A DNA stretch of 64,000 nucleotides from Mycolicibacterium sp. TUM20985. GTDB lineage: Bacteria; Actinomycetota; Actinomycetes; Mycobacteriales; Mycobacteriaceae. Both the position numbers and the translations under genes were made by a program. A model generated the notes under the pieces. That model did no database searches and had not been told where the DNA came from. It saw only the letters and a list, made by a program, of their open reading frames with translations. The stretch lies in the NCBI RefSeq assembly GCF_030295745.1, contig NZ_AP027291.1:5518001-5582000 (forward strand), given 5' to 3'. Below are positions 1 to 7,889 of the stretch, piece after piece; the first letter of the stretch is position 1, and each line of letters begins with the position of its first letter.

Positions 1-89
1 GCGGCAGCGTCGGCGGCAGCCTGTTCGTGCCGCCGCCCAACGCCGGGCCGGTGAAGGCGGTGAAGGATCCGCCTGCGGCCAGACCCTAA
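1..89 (+). CDS. C-terminal end of an unidentified protein (partial)
   Basis: An open frame enters from the left edge and stops at TAA 87-89. The 28 visible residues are Gly/Ala/Pro-rich (VPPPNAGPVKA) and match no family I can name. The evidence is only the open frame, the typical codon use and the hairpin at 185-224, which would fit the end of a rightward gene. It converges on fadA2. It could be a chance frame. Confidence 0.35.
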   Translation, partial: GSVGGSLFVPPPNAGPVKAVKDPPAARP

Positions 90-184
90 GCCGCCTGGTG
101 TGCGTACAGATCGCGAAAATCCGCGTAGACCGATGTGAACACGATCTCACCGCACACTAGGCGCCGACCGGCAACGAGGACGCC

Positions 185-224
185 CCGTGTTGCCGTCGGG
201 TCGGGGGGTCAGACGGCAACACGG
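185..224. terminator. Convergent-gene hairpin, 13-bp perfect stem
   Basis: CCGTGTTGCCGTC (185-197) pairs perfectly with GACGGCAACACGG (212-224) around a 14-nt G-rich loop. It lies between the end of the rightward partial gene and the end of leftward fadA2, where a bidirectional terminator is expected. There is no U-tract, which is common for mycobacterial terminators. Confidence 0.7.
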
Positions 225-271
225 AGCTACCCGAATATCGACGCTCCGCGAGGGACCGTTACACCCGGGAC

Positions 272-1591
272 TCAGGCCTCCAGAATCGCCGTCACACCCT
301 GGCCGCCGGCCGCGCAGATCGAGATGAGACCGCGGACCGGCCGGCCCGTCTCCGCCTTCTTCTCGGCGAGCTGCTTGGCCAGCTGCGCGACGATGCGCCC
401 ACCGGTCGCGGCGAACGGGTGACCCGCGGCCAGCGATGAACCGTTGACGTTCAGCTTGGCGCGGTCGATGGAGCCCAGGGCGGAATCCAAGCCGAGTCGC
501 TCCTTGCAGTACTCGTCGGACTCCCATGCCGCGAGCGTGGCGAGCACGACCGACGCGAAGGCCTCGTGGATCTCGTAGAGGTCGAAGTCCTGCAGCGTCA
601 ACCCGTTTCGGGCCAGCAGCCGCGGCACCGCGTACGTCGGAGCCATCAGCAGGCCGTCGTCACCGTTGACGTAGTCGACCGCGGCCGTTTCGCCGTCGAC
701 GAAGTAGGCCAGCACCGGGAGCTTGCGTTCGGCCGCCCACTCCTCGGTCGAGAGCAGCGCCACCGACGCACCATCGGTCAACGGGGTCGAGTTGCCCGCC
801 GTCATGGTCGCGTCGCCGTTCTTGACGCCGAAGACCGGCTTCAGCTTGGCGAGTTTCTCGGCCGTGGAGTCGGCACGGAGGTTGTTGTCGCGGTACACAC
901 CGAGGAACGGACTGACGAGATCGTCGAAGAAACCGCGGTCGTAGGCGGCGGCCATGTTCTGGTGGCTGGCCGCGGCGAGGACGTCCTGGTCGACACGCTT
1001 GACGCCCATCTCCTTGGCGGTCACGGCCGCGTGCTCGCCCATCGACATGCCGGTCCGGGGTTCACCGTTGGTGGGGATCTCGACGCCGATCGCGGCGGGC
1101 AGCTTCCCGACGAGCTTCAGCCGGTCGACGTTGGACTTGGCGCGGCGCAGCCCCAGCAGCACGCGGCGGAGGTCGTCGCCGAAGGCGATGGGCGCGTCCG
1201 AGGTGGTGTCCACGCCGCCTGCGATGCCGGACTCGTACTGGCCGAGTGCGATGCCGTTGGCCACGGCGATGGTCGACTGAAGACCGGTGCCGCACGCCTG
1301 CTGCAGGTCGTAGGCCGGCGTGTAGGGCGACAACGCGCTGCCCAGCACGCATTCACGCATCAGGTTGAAGTCACGGCTGTGCTTGAGCACCGCGCCTCCG
1401 ACGACGGCGCCCATGCGCTCGCCCTCGAGGCCGAACCTCTCGACGAGGCCCCCGAGTGCGGCGGTGAACATGTCCTGATTCGACGCGTTGGCGTACGCGC
1501 CGTCGGAACGCGCGAAGGGAATCCTGTTGCCGCCGAGGATGGCGACTCGACGGGTTGCCTTGTTGGGGGACTGCGTGTCGGCCACGTTCAT
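272..1591 (-). CDS. fadA2: Acetyl-CoA acetyltransferase (thiolase) FadA2
   Basis: This is a 439-residue thiolase that cleaves or forms 3-ketoacyl-CoA in lipid metabolism. The acylated cysteine is Cys100 in YDLQQACGTG. The conserved EIHEAFAS, the catalytic histidine in SLAAGHPFA and the second cysteine in ISICAAGGQG are all present, so it should be active. Length and sequence fit M. tuberculosis FadA2 (Rv0243), which is likewise divergent from fabG4-htdX. The start is uncertain. For ATG 1591 the GGAG directly abuts the start codon, whereas GTG 1585 has that GGAG six bases upstream and may be the true start. Confidence 0.93.
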   Translation of the reverse strand: MNVADTQSPNKATRRVAILGGNRIPFARSDGAYANASNQDMFTAALGGLVERFGLEGERMGAVVGGAVLKHSRDFNLMRECVLGSALSPYTPAYDLQQACGTGLQSTIAVANGIALGQYESGIAGGVDTTSDAPIAFGDDLRRVLLGLRRAKSNVDRLKLVGKLPAAIGVEIPTNGEPRTGMSMGEHAAVTAKEMGVKRVDQDVLAAASHQNMAAAYDRGFFDDLVSPFLGVYRDNNLRADSTAEKLAKLKPVFGVKNGDATMTAGNSTPLTDGASVALLSTEEWAAERKLPVLAYFVDGETAAVDYVNGDDGLLMAPTYAVPRLLARNGLTLQDFDLYEIHEAFASVVLATLAAWESDEYCKERLGLDSALGSIDRAKLNVNGSSLAAGHPFAATGGRIVAQLAKQLAEKKAETGRPVRGLISICAAGGQGVTAILEA

Positions 1592-1644
1592 CTCCGTTGC
1601 TTGAATGTGGTTGGTCGGTGTCGGGGGTCATACTACCCACGGTT

Positions 1645-1660
1645 CTTACTCTCGAGTAAG
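1645..1660. promoter_or_regulatory. 7+7 bp inverted repeat between fadA2 and fabG4
   Basis: CTTACTC (1645-1651) and GAGTAAG (1654-1660) are perfect reverse complements separated by TC. The repeat sits in the 155-bp divergent promoter region. Its size and symmetry suit a dimeric TetR-family repressor, but no regulator is assigned. The TetR gene at 5940-6563 is a candidate only by proximity. Confidence 0.5.
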
Positions 1661-1683
1661 TTCGTAACCGATGTGACAGCGTC

Positions 1684-1699
1684 ACCCCATAAATGGGGT
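1684..1699. promoter_or_regulatory. Second inverted repeat upstream of fabG4
   Basis: ACCCCAT (1684-1690) and ATGGGGT (1693-1699) are perfect 7-bp arms around AA. It lies 24 bp downstream of the first repeat and 47 bp before the fabG4 start. An in-frame ATG falls inside it (1693) but is not the likely start. It could be a second operator or a 5'-UTR hairpin. Confidence 0.4.
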
Positions 1700-1746
1700 A
1701 CCCCTCGTCCGAACGCATTACCCGTTTCGTCTCGAAAGGCAGCTCA

Positions 1747-3099
1747 GTGGCTTCCGACCTGTTCTCCCAAGTGGTCAATTCCGGTCCCGGGTCATTCCTG
1801 GCCAAGCAACTCGGCGTTCCGCAGCCGGAAACGCTGCGCCGCTACCGCGAGGGTGAACCGCCGCTCGCGGGGCCGCTGCTGATCGGCGGTGAGGGCCGCG
1901 TCGCCGAGCCGCTGCGCACCGCCCTCGCTGAGGACTACGACCTGGTCGGGGACAACCTCGGGGGCCGCTGGGCCGACTCCTTCGGCGGACTGGTCTTCGA
2001 CGCCACCGGCATCACCACCCCCGAGGGCCTCAAGGCGCTGCGCGACTTCTTCACCCCGCTGCTGCGCAACGTCGGTCACAGCGGCCGCATCGTCGTCATC
2101 GGCACCACTCCCGATCAGACCGGCAGTGTCGATGAGCGCATCGCCCAGCGCGCGCTGGAGGGTTTCACCCGATCACTGGGCAAGGAACTGCAGCACGGCG
2201 CCACCGTCGGCCTGGTCTACCTGGCGGCCGATGCCAAGCCCGCCGCGACGGGTATCGAGTCGACCGTGCGCTTCCTGCTGTCGGCGAAGTCCGCGTATGT
2301 GGACGCGCAGGTGTTCTACGTCGACGGCCAGGACTCGGCGCCGCCGGCCGACTGGGACAAGCCGCTGGCGGGCAAGGTCGCGCTGGTGACCGGCGCGGCC
2401 AGGGGCATCGGCGCCGAGATCGCGAGGGTGTTCGCCCGCGACGGCGCCAAGGTGGTCGCCATCGACGTCGACGGGGCAGCGGAGGCGCTGGCGGAGACGG
2501 CGACGAAGGTGGGCGGCACGGCGTTGGCCCTCGACGTCACCGCCGCCGATGCCGTCGACCGCATCACCGAGCACCTGCGCGAGCACTATGACGGCCATGC
2601 CGACGTGCTGGTCAACAATGCCGGCATCACCCGCGACAAACTGCTGGCCAACATGGACGATGCCCGCTGGGATTCGGTCGTCGCCGTCAATCTCCTTGCG
2701 CCGCAACGACTCGCCCAGGGCCTAGTGGACAACGGCAGCATCGAGGGAGGCGGTCGCATCATCGGGCTCTCGTCCATGGCGGGCATCGCAGGCAATCGCG
2801 GCCAGACCAACTACGCCGCCACCAAGGCGGGCATGATCGGCATGACCCAGGCCCTGGCCCCGGTGTTCGGCGAGAAGGACATCACGATCAACGCGGTCGC
2901 CCCGGGGTTCATCGAAACCAAGATGACCGAGGCGATCCCGCTGGCCACGCGCGAGGTGGGACGTCGACTCAACTCGCTGTATCAGGGCGGCCAGCCCGTC
3001 GACGTCGCCGAGGCGATCGCCTACTTCGCCAGCCCCGCGAGCAATGCCGTCACCGGCAACACGATTCGCGTGTGCGGCCAGGCCATGTTGGGGGCGTGA
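1747..3099 (+). CDS. fabG4: 3-oxoacyl-thioester reductase FabG4
   Basis: FabG4 is a high-molecular-weight SDR that reduces 3-ketoacyl-CoA/ACP with NAD(H). The N-terminal ~210 residues form the flavodoxin-like extension typical of this type. The C-terminal half carries the Rossmann motif TGAARGIG, the NNAG motif and the catalytic Ser...Tyr-x3-Lys (SSMAG then YAATK). I chose GTG 1747 over the in-frame ATG 1693 because M. tuberculosis FabG4 aligns from SDLFSQVV onward and a GAAAGG-type ribosome site precedes it. The resulting 450 residues match the family's ~454. It is the first gene of an operon with htdX, one base apart. Confidence 0.95.
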   Translation: MASDLFSQVVNSGPGSFLAKQLGVPQPETLRRYREGEPPLAGPLLIGGEGRVAEPLRTALAEDYDLVGDNLGGRWADSFGGLVFDATGITTPEGLKALRDFFTPLLRNVGHSGRIVVIGTTPDQTGSVDERIAQRALEGFTRSLGKELQHGATVGLVYLAADAKPAATGIESTVRFLLSAKSAYVDAQVFYVDGQDSAPPADWDKPLAGKVALVTGAARGIGAEIARVFARDGAKVVAIDVDGAAEALAETATKVGGTALALDVTAADAVDRITEHLREHYDGHADVLVNNAGITRDKLLANMDDARWDSVVAVNLLAPQRLAQGLVDNGSIEGGGRIIGLSSMAGIAGNRGQTNYAATKAGMIGMTQALAPVFGEKDITINAVAPGFIETKMTEAIPLATREVGRRLNSLYQGGQPVDVAEAIAYFASPASNAVTGNTIRVCGQAMLGA

Positions 3100-3100
3100 G

Positions 3101-3943
3101 ATGGAACAACCCAGCGGGCGCAAGAACATGCTGTTGGCCGCTGCGGGCGCGTTGCCCTTCGTCACGCGCGGCGACACCGTCCCCGACCGGAAGATCACCG
3201 TCGACGACATCGCGATCGACCCGGCGAACGTCGCCGAGTACGCCGCGGTGACGGGGTTGCGGTTCGCTGACGCCGTTCCGCTGACCTACCCGTTCGCGTT
3301 GACGTTCCCCACGGTGATGTCGTTGGTCAGCGGGTTCGACTTTCCCTTCGCCGCAATGGGTTCGGTGCACGTCGAGAACCGCATCACCCGGTACCGGCCC
3401 ATCGCCGTCACCGACACGGTAAGCGTCGAGGTGCACGCGGAGAATCTGAGGGAGCACCGCAAGGGCCTTCTGGTGGACCTCATCACCGATGTCAGCGTCG
3501 GCAACGAGACGGCGTGGCACCAGGTGACGACCTTTCTGCATCAGCAGCGGACCAGCCTGTCCGACGAGCCGAAACCGGAGCAGCCGAAGCGAAAGAAGCT
3601 CCCGCCGCCGAATGCGGTGCTACACATCACGCCCGGCCAGATCCGTCACTACGCGTCGATCGGCGGTGACCACAACCCGATCCACACCAGTTCCCTCGGG
3701 GCGAAGCTGTTCGGTTTCCCCACCTCGATCGCTCACGGAATGTTCAGCGCCGCAGCAGTTTTGGCGAACATTGAGGGGCAACTTCCGAGCGCCGTCGAGT
3801 ACTCGGTGCGCTTCGGCAAGCCGGTGCTGCTACCCGCTCGCGTCGGCCTCTACGTCGATCGCGTGGCCGGCGGCTGGGAGTTGGTGCTGCGCAATCTGAG
3901 TAAGGGCTACCCGCACCTGACGGCGTCGGTGACCGCGCTCTAG
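3101..3943 (+). CDS. htdX: 3-hydroxyacyl-thioester dehydratase HtdX
   Basis: This 280-residue double-hotdog R-specific hydratase/dehydratase has the hydratase-2 motif in the second fold: GDHNPIHTS followed by FGFPTSIAHGM, giving the Asp/His catalytic pair. The length equals M. tuberculosis HtdX (Rv0241c). It starts at the ATG one base after fabG4's TGA, so the two are co-transcribed and perform consecutive steps (ketoreduction, then dehydration). A longer in-frame start inside fabG4 (3044) is rejected on family length. Confidence 0.95.
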   Translation: MEQPSGRKNMLLAAAGALPFVTRGDTVPDRKITVDDIAIDPANVAEYAAVTGLRFADAVPLTYPFALTFPTVMSLVSGFDFPFAAMGSVHVENRITRYRPIAVTDTVSVEVHAENLREHRKGLLVDLITDVSVGNETAWHQVTTFLHQQRTSLSDEPKPEQPKRKKLPPPNAVLHITPGQIRHYASIGGDHNPIHTSSLGAKLFGFPTSIAHGMFSAAAVLANIEGQLPSAVEYSVRFGKPVLLPARVGLYVDRVAGGWELVLRNLSKGYPHLTASVTAL

Positions 3944-4060
3944 ACGTCGCCGGGAGTTGTCGTACCCCTCTGTGATGATGGGGTCATGCCTTCGACGGCA
4001 ACCTCTCTCGCTCCCGGTGAGCGTTTGGAGCCCCTTCGAACCACAACCACCACACCGCAA

Positions 4061-5929
4061 TTAGCGCGGGTAGACCAACTCGGGGTCGACGTTCTGCGCC
4101 TCGTACAACCGCTTGTAGAGGCCGCCCTCGGCGATCAGCGAGTGGTGGGTGCCCTGCTGCCCGATGCGGCCGTTCTCGATGACGAGGATGCGATCGGCCA
4201 CCGCGGCGATGAAGTCCATGTCGTGACTGATGACCAGGCACGTGCGGTCGCGGGCATAGCCGCGGATGACGCCGGTCAACCTGGCCCGCTGGTCGGCGTC
4301 GAGGTTCTCGGTGGGTTCGTCGAGCAGCAGCACTTCGGGTTTGCGCAACAGGCAGCGCGCCAACGCAATCAGGCGCTTCTGGCCACCGGAGGGCACCTGG
4401 ACGTCGACCACCGTGTCGTATCCGTCGTGCATCTTCATCGGGTCGGTGATCACGGAGTGGACGTTGGCCAGCTCGCACGCCTCTTCGACCTCCGCGTCAC
4501 TGGCCGTCGGGCGCGCCAGTCGGATGTTCTCGCGGATCGTGTCCTTGGTGAAGAACGGGAACTGGGCGAGTTTGGACACCTGGTCGCGCAGGGAGGCGAT
4601 GGTGACGCCGTCGATGGGGTGGCCGTCGAGCAGGATCCGGCCCCGCTGGGGATCCAGGAAACGCAGAAGCAGGTTGTAGACGGTCGACTTGCCCGACCCG
4701 ATGCCACCGACCACCGCCTCCGTCTCGCCCTCGGCAACCGAGAACGACAACCCGTCGAGCACCTTCTGCTCGGGGGTGTAGCCGAAGGCCACGTCCTCGA
4801 AGACGAGGTTGCCGTGCACCTCGCCCAGCACGGTGGCGTTCGGCGCTTCCTCCACCGTGGGCCTGGTGTCGAGCAACTCGTAGGTCGACGCCGCGCTGGG
4901 GGCGACCGACTGGTAGGTGGTGTAGGCGCCCATGACCCGTTGTGCCGCACCGAACAACGTCGGCACCATCCCCGCGAAGACCATCAACCCGGCGAACGTC
5001 AGACCAAAGCTCGCGCTGAACCCGATGCCCACCACCAGCACCACGACGGTGCTGAGCGCGACGAACACCTGGGACCCGTTGGCCGTCGCCTGCATCCACA
5101 TCACGCCCGACGCGGAATTCCTCGCGGCATCATCCGATACTTCGTGAAAGCGCTTGCTGCGCATCGATTGGGCGTTGAACAACTGGATCTCGGCGATACC
5201 GCTGATCGTCTGCTCGAGCTCGGCCCCCATCGCCCGGTCGGCGTCCATCGTGCGCCGGACGGCAGCCTGCACGTAGCGGCCGGCGTACTTCAACACCAGC
5301 AGGGCCAGCGGCGTGAGGACCAGCGCGGCGACCGTCATCTGCCATGACAGCGCCAACAGGTAGCAGACTGCCACCAGCAGGACGATGGTGTCGATCAGCG
5401 GCGGCATCAGGCAGTCGGTCAGAAGTCGTTGCACCCCAGCTGATTCCGTCGTCACCCGTTGCATCAGCGCGCCACTGCGGGAGGCGGTGAAGAAGTACAG
5501 TGACAGCGTCTGGAGATGATCGTGCACGCGTTGCCGGATGTCCGTGACGAGGACCCGCTCGACCTTGGTCCCGACCCAGGCGTTGACGAGGTACATGAGC
5601 TGGGTCAGCACCAGCGCCGCGGCCCACACCGCCAGCAGGACCGCGAACGGCACCGAACCCGCCACGCCACTGAGCAGGCCGTCCTCCCGCGCGACCAGAG
5701 GTCCCCGCGCGTCCCACACCCCGGTCAGGTTTCCGTTGGCTCCGGCATCGGCGACGACCTGCATCATGGGTCCGAACGCGGCCGCCGAGACGTACGGCAA
5801 TGCCGACGCGACGATGCCGACGACGAGAAGCGCCAGGATCGAGCCGCGGACCGCGGGGAGCATCTCGAGGCTGCGCCTGATCAGGCGATCGGGCCGCGGC
5901 CCGGTTGCCGCTGTCGCTTGGACGCTCAC
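4061..5929 (-). CDS. ABC transporter, fused permease/ATPase (MsbA/MDR type)
   Basis: The 622-residue half-transporter has an N-terminal membrane domain with six predicted spans (to about residue 330) and a C-terminal nucleotide-binding domain. The Walker A is GGIGSGKST, the signature is PSGGQ instead of LSGGQ, the Walker B is LLLDEP, and the H-loop histidine is in VISHD. It probably works as a homodimeric exporter; the substrate is unknown. It lies 10 bp downstream of a TetR regulator on the same strand, a common repressor-efflux layout. It occupies the place between htdX and the TetR gene where M. tuberculosis has VapBC24. It converges on htdX. Confidence 0.88.
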   Translation of the reverse strand: MSVQATAATGPRPDRLIRRSLEMLPAVRGSILALLVVGIVASALPYVSAAAFGPMMQVVADAGANGNLTGVWDARGPLVAREDGLLSGVAGSVPFAVLLAVWAAALVLTQLMYLVNAWVGTKVERVLVTDIRQRVHDHLQTLSLYFFTASRSGALMQRVTTESAGVQRLLTDCLMPPLIDTIVLLVAVCYLLALSWQMTVAALVLTPLALLVLKYAGRYVQAAVRRTMDADRAMGAELEQTISGIAEIQLFNAQSMRSKRFHEVSDDAARNSASGVMWMQATANGSQVFVALSTVVVLVVGIGFSASFGLTFAGLMVFAGMVPTLFGAAQRVMGAYTTYQSVAPSAASTYELLDTRPTVEEAPNATVLGEVHGNLVFEDVAFGYTPEQKVLDGLSFSVAEGETEAVVGGIGSGKSTVYNLLLRFLDPQRGRILLDGHPIDGVTIASLRDQVSKLAQFPFFTKDTIRENIRLARPTASDAEVEEACELANVHSVITDPMKMHDGYDTVVDVQVPSGGQKRLIALARCLLRKPEVLLLDEPTENLDADQRARLTGVIRGYARDRTCLVISHDMDFIAAVADRILVIENGRIGQQGTHHSLIAEGGLYKRLYEAQNVDPELVYPR

Positions 5930-5939
5930 GGGCGGAAGG

Positions 5940-6563
5940 CTATGCGGTGGCTGCGGGTACCGCCTGGGTATCGGCAGGTCTGCCCTTCAGACCGCGCCAG
6001 AACAGGTTGATCATCAACTCGGCAGCCTCGTGCACCTCTGCGTCACCGGTGCTGACCCTGGTCGCGACGGCCTCCCCCGCACCCACCAGGGCGACGGCTG
6101 TCATGTCGAAGTCGGTGTCCGGCTCGGGATTTCGCGTACCGGACTGCAGCAGCCTGCCGACGAGGTCGATCATGCGCTCACGACCTTCGCGCACCGTGTG
6201 CGCGAACGCCTGGCTGCTGGTGGCCTGCGTATAGAGCACCATCCAGGACGCCCGGTTGGTGTCGATGTAGGACAGGAACGCCACCACCGCGGTGCGCAGG
6301 AGGTCCTTCGGGCTCTGCGTGAAGTCGATGTCGGCGCGCACCGTGTCCACGAACCTGCCCAGCTCCCGATCGAGGCACGCGCCGAACAGTTCTTCCTTGG
6401 AGCCGTAGTAGAGGTACAGCATCGGCTTGGAGATCTCGGCCTGCGCGGCGATCGCGTCCATGGACGTCTCGTGGTAGCCGTTCACCGAGAACATCTGCAC
6501 CGCGGCGTCGAGCATCTGCTGCTCACGCACCGCGCGCGGCAACCGCTTCGTTCCACCTGCCAT
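5940..6563 (-). CDS. TetR-family transcriptional regulator
   Basis: This is a 207-residue TetR repressor. The N-terminal helix-turn-helix spans about residues 14-60 (TSMDAIAAQAEISKPMLYLYY), followed by an all-helical ligand domain. By position next to lpqI it corresponds to M. tuberculosis Rv0238. The start ATG lies six bases after a TACCCT -10 hexamer (6570-6575), suggesting its own leaderless promoter. It probably controls the ABC exporter 10 bp downstream, and possibly itself or the nearby fad promoter; the ligand is unknown. Confidence 0.88.
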   Translation of the reverse strand: MAGGTKRLPRAVREQQMLDAAVQMFSVNGYHETSMDAIAAQAEISKPMLYLYYGSKEELFGACLDRELGRFVDTVRADIDFTQSPKDLLRTAVVAFLSYIDTNRASWMVLYTQATSSQAFAHTVREGRERMIDLVGRLLQSGTRNPEPDTDFDMTAVALVGAGEAVATRVSTGDAEVHEAAELMINLFWRGLKGRPADTQAVPAATA

Positions 6564-6591
6564 CAGCCGAGGGTAGTCAATCGCGGCCGGA

Positions 6592-7827
6592 TCAGCCCCC
6601 GCAGAGTGGACTCCGGCCCTTGAACCCGGCGATTCGCAGCACCGAGGCGTCGACCCGCTTGACGTCGAGTTGGCCCCCGTCGACGGCGGCCTCGAGCGCG
6701 TCGAGCACGCCAGGGACCTCGTCGGTGGTGATCCACAGGGCGATGTCGGCGCCCGCCTGCAAGGCCTTCAGCGCGGCCTGGGCCACCGTGTACTGCTCGT
6801 TGATGGCGCCCATGCTGGAGATGTCGTCGGTGAACACCACGCCGGTGAACGGCGGGCCGTCGTATCCGCCGGTGCGCAGCAGGTCGTAGGCGGGGGCACT
6901 GAGGCTGGCGGGGTCGGCGCCGGTGAGCCCGGGAACCTGCATGTGGCCGACCATCACCGCGGTGCCGGGCAGCTGCACCAGTTGGCGGTAGGGCACCAGG
7001 TCGTTGGTCATCAGCTCCGAGAGCGGCGGTGTCACCACGCCGCCGAGATGCGAATCGCCCGACGCGTGGCCGTGACCGGGAAAGTGCTTGAGCACCGGCG
7101 TGATTCCCGCTTCCAGGAGCCCGCGGGCATAGGCCCCGGCGTACTCGGTGACCATGGCGGGGTCGGCACTGAACGAGCGGTCACCGATCACGGTGTCGTC
7201 GTCCTGATCGGAGACGTCGACGACGGGCGCGAAGTCGACGGTGATGCCCAGCTCCTTCATCGCCCGGCCGCGCGCCAGCGCGATGTCGTGCACCTGCTGA
7301 GCGGTCACCGTCTGGCCGAGGACGCGCGCCGATTCCTGGACCCCGATGAGGCTCTTGAGCCGTGAGACGCGACCGCCCTCCTCGTCGGTGCTGACCGCCA
7401 GGGGCAGCGGGCTTGCCGTGGCGGCGATGCCCTTGAGGGGATCGCCGAGCATGGTGAGGTCGGTCCAGCTGCCGATCATGATGCCGCCGACGTGCTCGTT
7501 GGCCACGACCGCGCGCGCGTCGTCGGCGCCCGTGACACCGACCATCAGCAGTTGCGCCAACTTGTCGCGCGTGGACATGGCCGCGAGAAGAGCGTCACCC
7601 TCACCGCAGGCAGGCGCCTCCGGTGGTGGCAAGGGCGCGGAACTGGTTGCGGCGCCATCGGTGGCGGCAGCTTCCGGGCCGTCGGCCGACGCGCCGCGGT
7701 GCTTGACGAAGTACACGCCCGCCACCACGACGGCGACGATGGCGAGCACCGCGAGCACGATCGACGCGATGGTGGATCGCTGACCGGTGGGGACGGAGTC
7801 ATCCTTCGAGTTACGGCCCAGCGACAT
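6592..7827 (-). CDS. lpqI: Beta-N-acetylglucosaminidase, LpqI/NagZ (GH3)
   Basis: This 411-residue GH3 enzyme removes N-acetylglucosamine from peptidoglycan fragments during cell-wall recycling. The catalytic dyad loop KHFPGHGHASGDSH is at about residues 247-260 and the nucleophile Asp is in VVFTDDISSMGA. Residues 20-41 form a hydrophobic anchor. I see no lipobox cysteine after it, although the M. tuberculosis protein is named as a lipoprotein. ATG 7827 was chosen because a TACGAT -10 (7835-7840) lies seven bases upstream, indicating a leaderless mRNA. A longer frame to 7980 would run into the divergent gene. Confidence 0.92.
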   Translation of the reverse strand: MSLGRNSKDDSVPTGQRSTIASIVLAVLAIVAVVVAGVYFVKHRGASADGPEAAATDGAATSSAPLPPPEAPACGEGDALLAAMSTRDKLAQLLMVGVTGADDARAVVANEHVGGIMIGSWTDLTMLGDPLKGIAATASPLPLAVSTDEEGGRVSRLKSLIGVQESARVLGQTVTAQQVHDIALARGRAMKELGITVDFAPVVDVSDQDDDTVIGDRSFSADPAMVTEYAGAYARGLLEAGITPVLKHFPGHGHASGDSHLGGVVTPPLSELMTNDLVPYRQLVQLPGTAVMVGHMQVPGLTGADPASLSAPAYDLLRTGGYDGPPFTGVVFTDDISSMGAINEQYTVAQAALKALQAGADIALWITTDEVPGVLDALEAAVDGGQLDVKRVDASVLRIAGFKGRSPLCGG

Positions 7828-7889
7828 GGGCCGAATCGTAGCGCGCAGCGTCCGAGGTGCTCGCGGGCGTGCTGAGTAACCTCGCGCGT

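Noticed and set aside
135..422. Rightward ORF of 95 codons near the left edge
   Set aside because: It overlaps the end of fadA2 and its codons follow the opposite-strand gene; it also contains the hairpin at 185-224.
566..1882. 438-codon rightward ORF opposite fadA2
   Set aside because: It is the antisense shadow of fadA2, with the Arg/Val/His-rich composition typical of such frames and no domain.
3986..5347. 453-codon ORF opposite the ABC transporter
   Set aside because: The translation is His/Arg/Gln-rich with no recognisable fold. The leftward frame has complete Walker A, signature and Walker B motifs.
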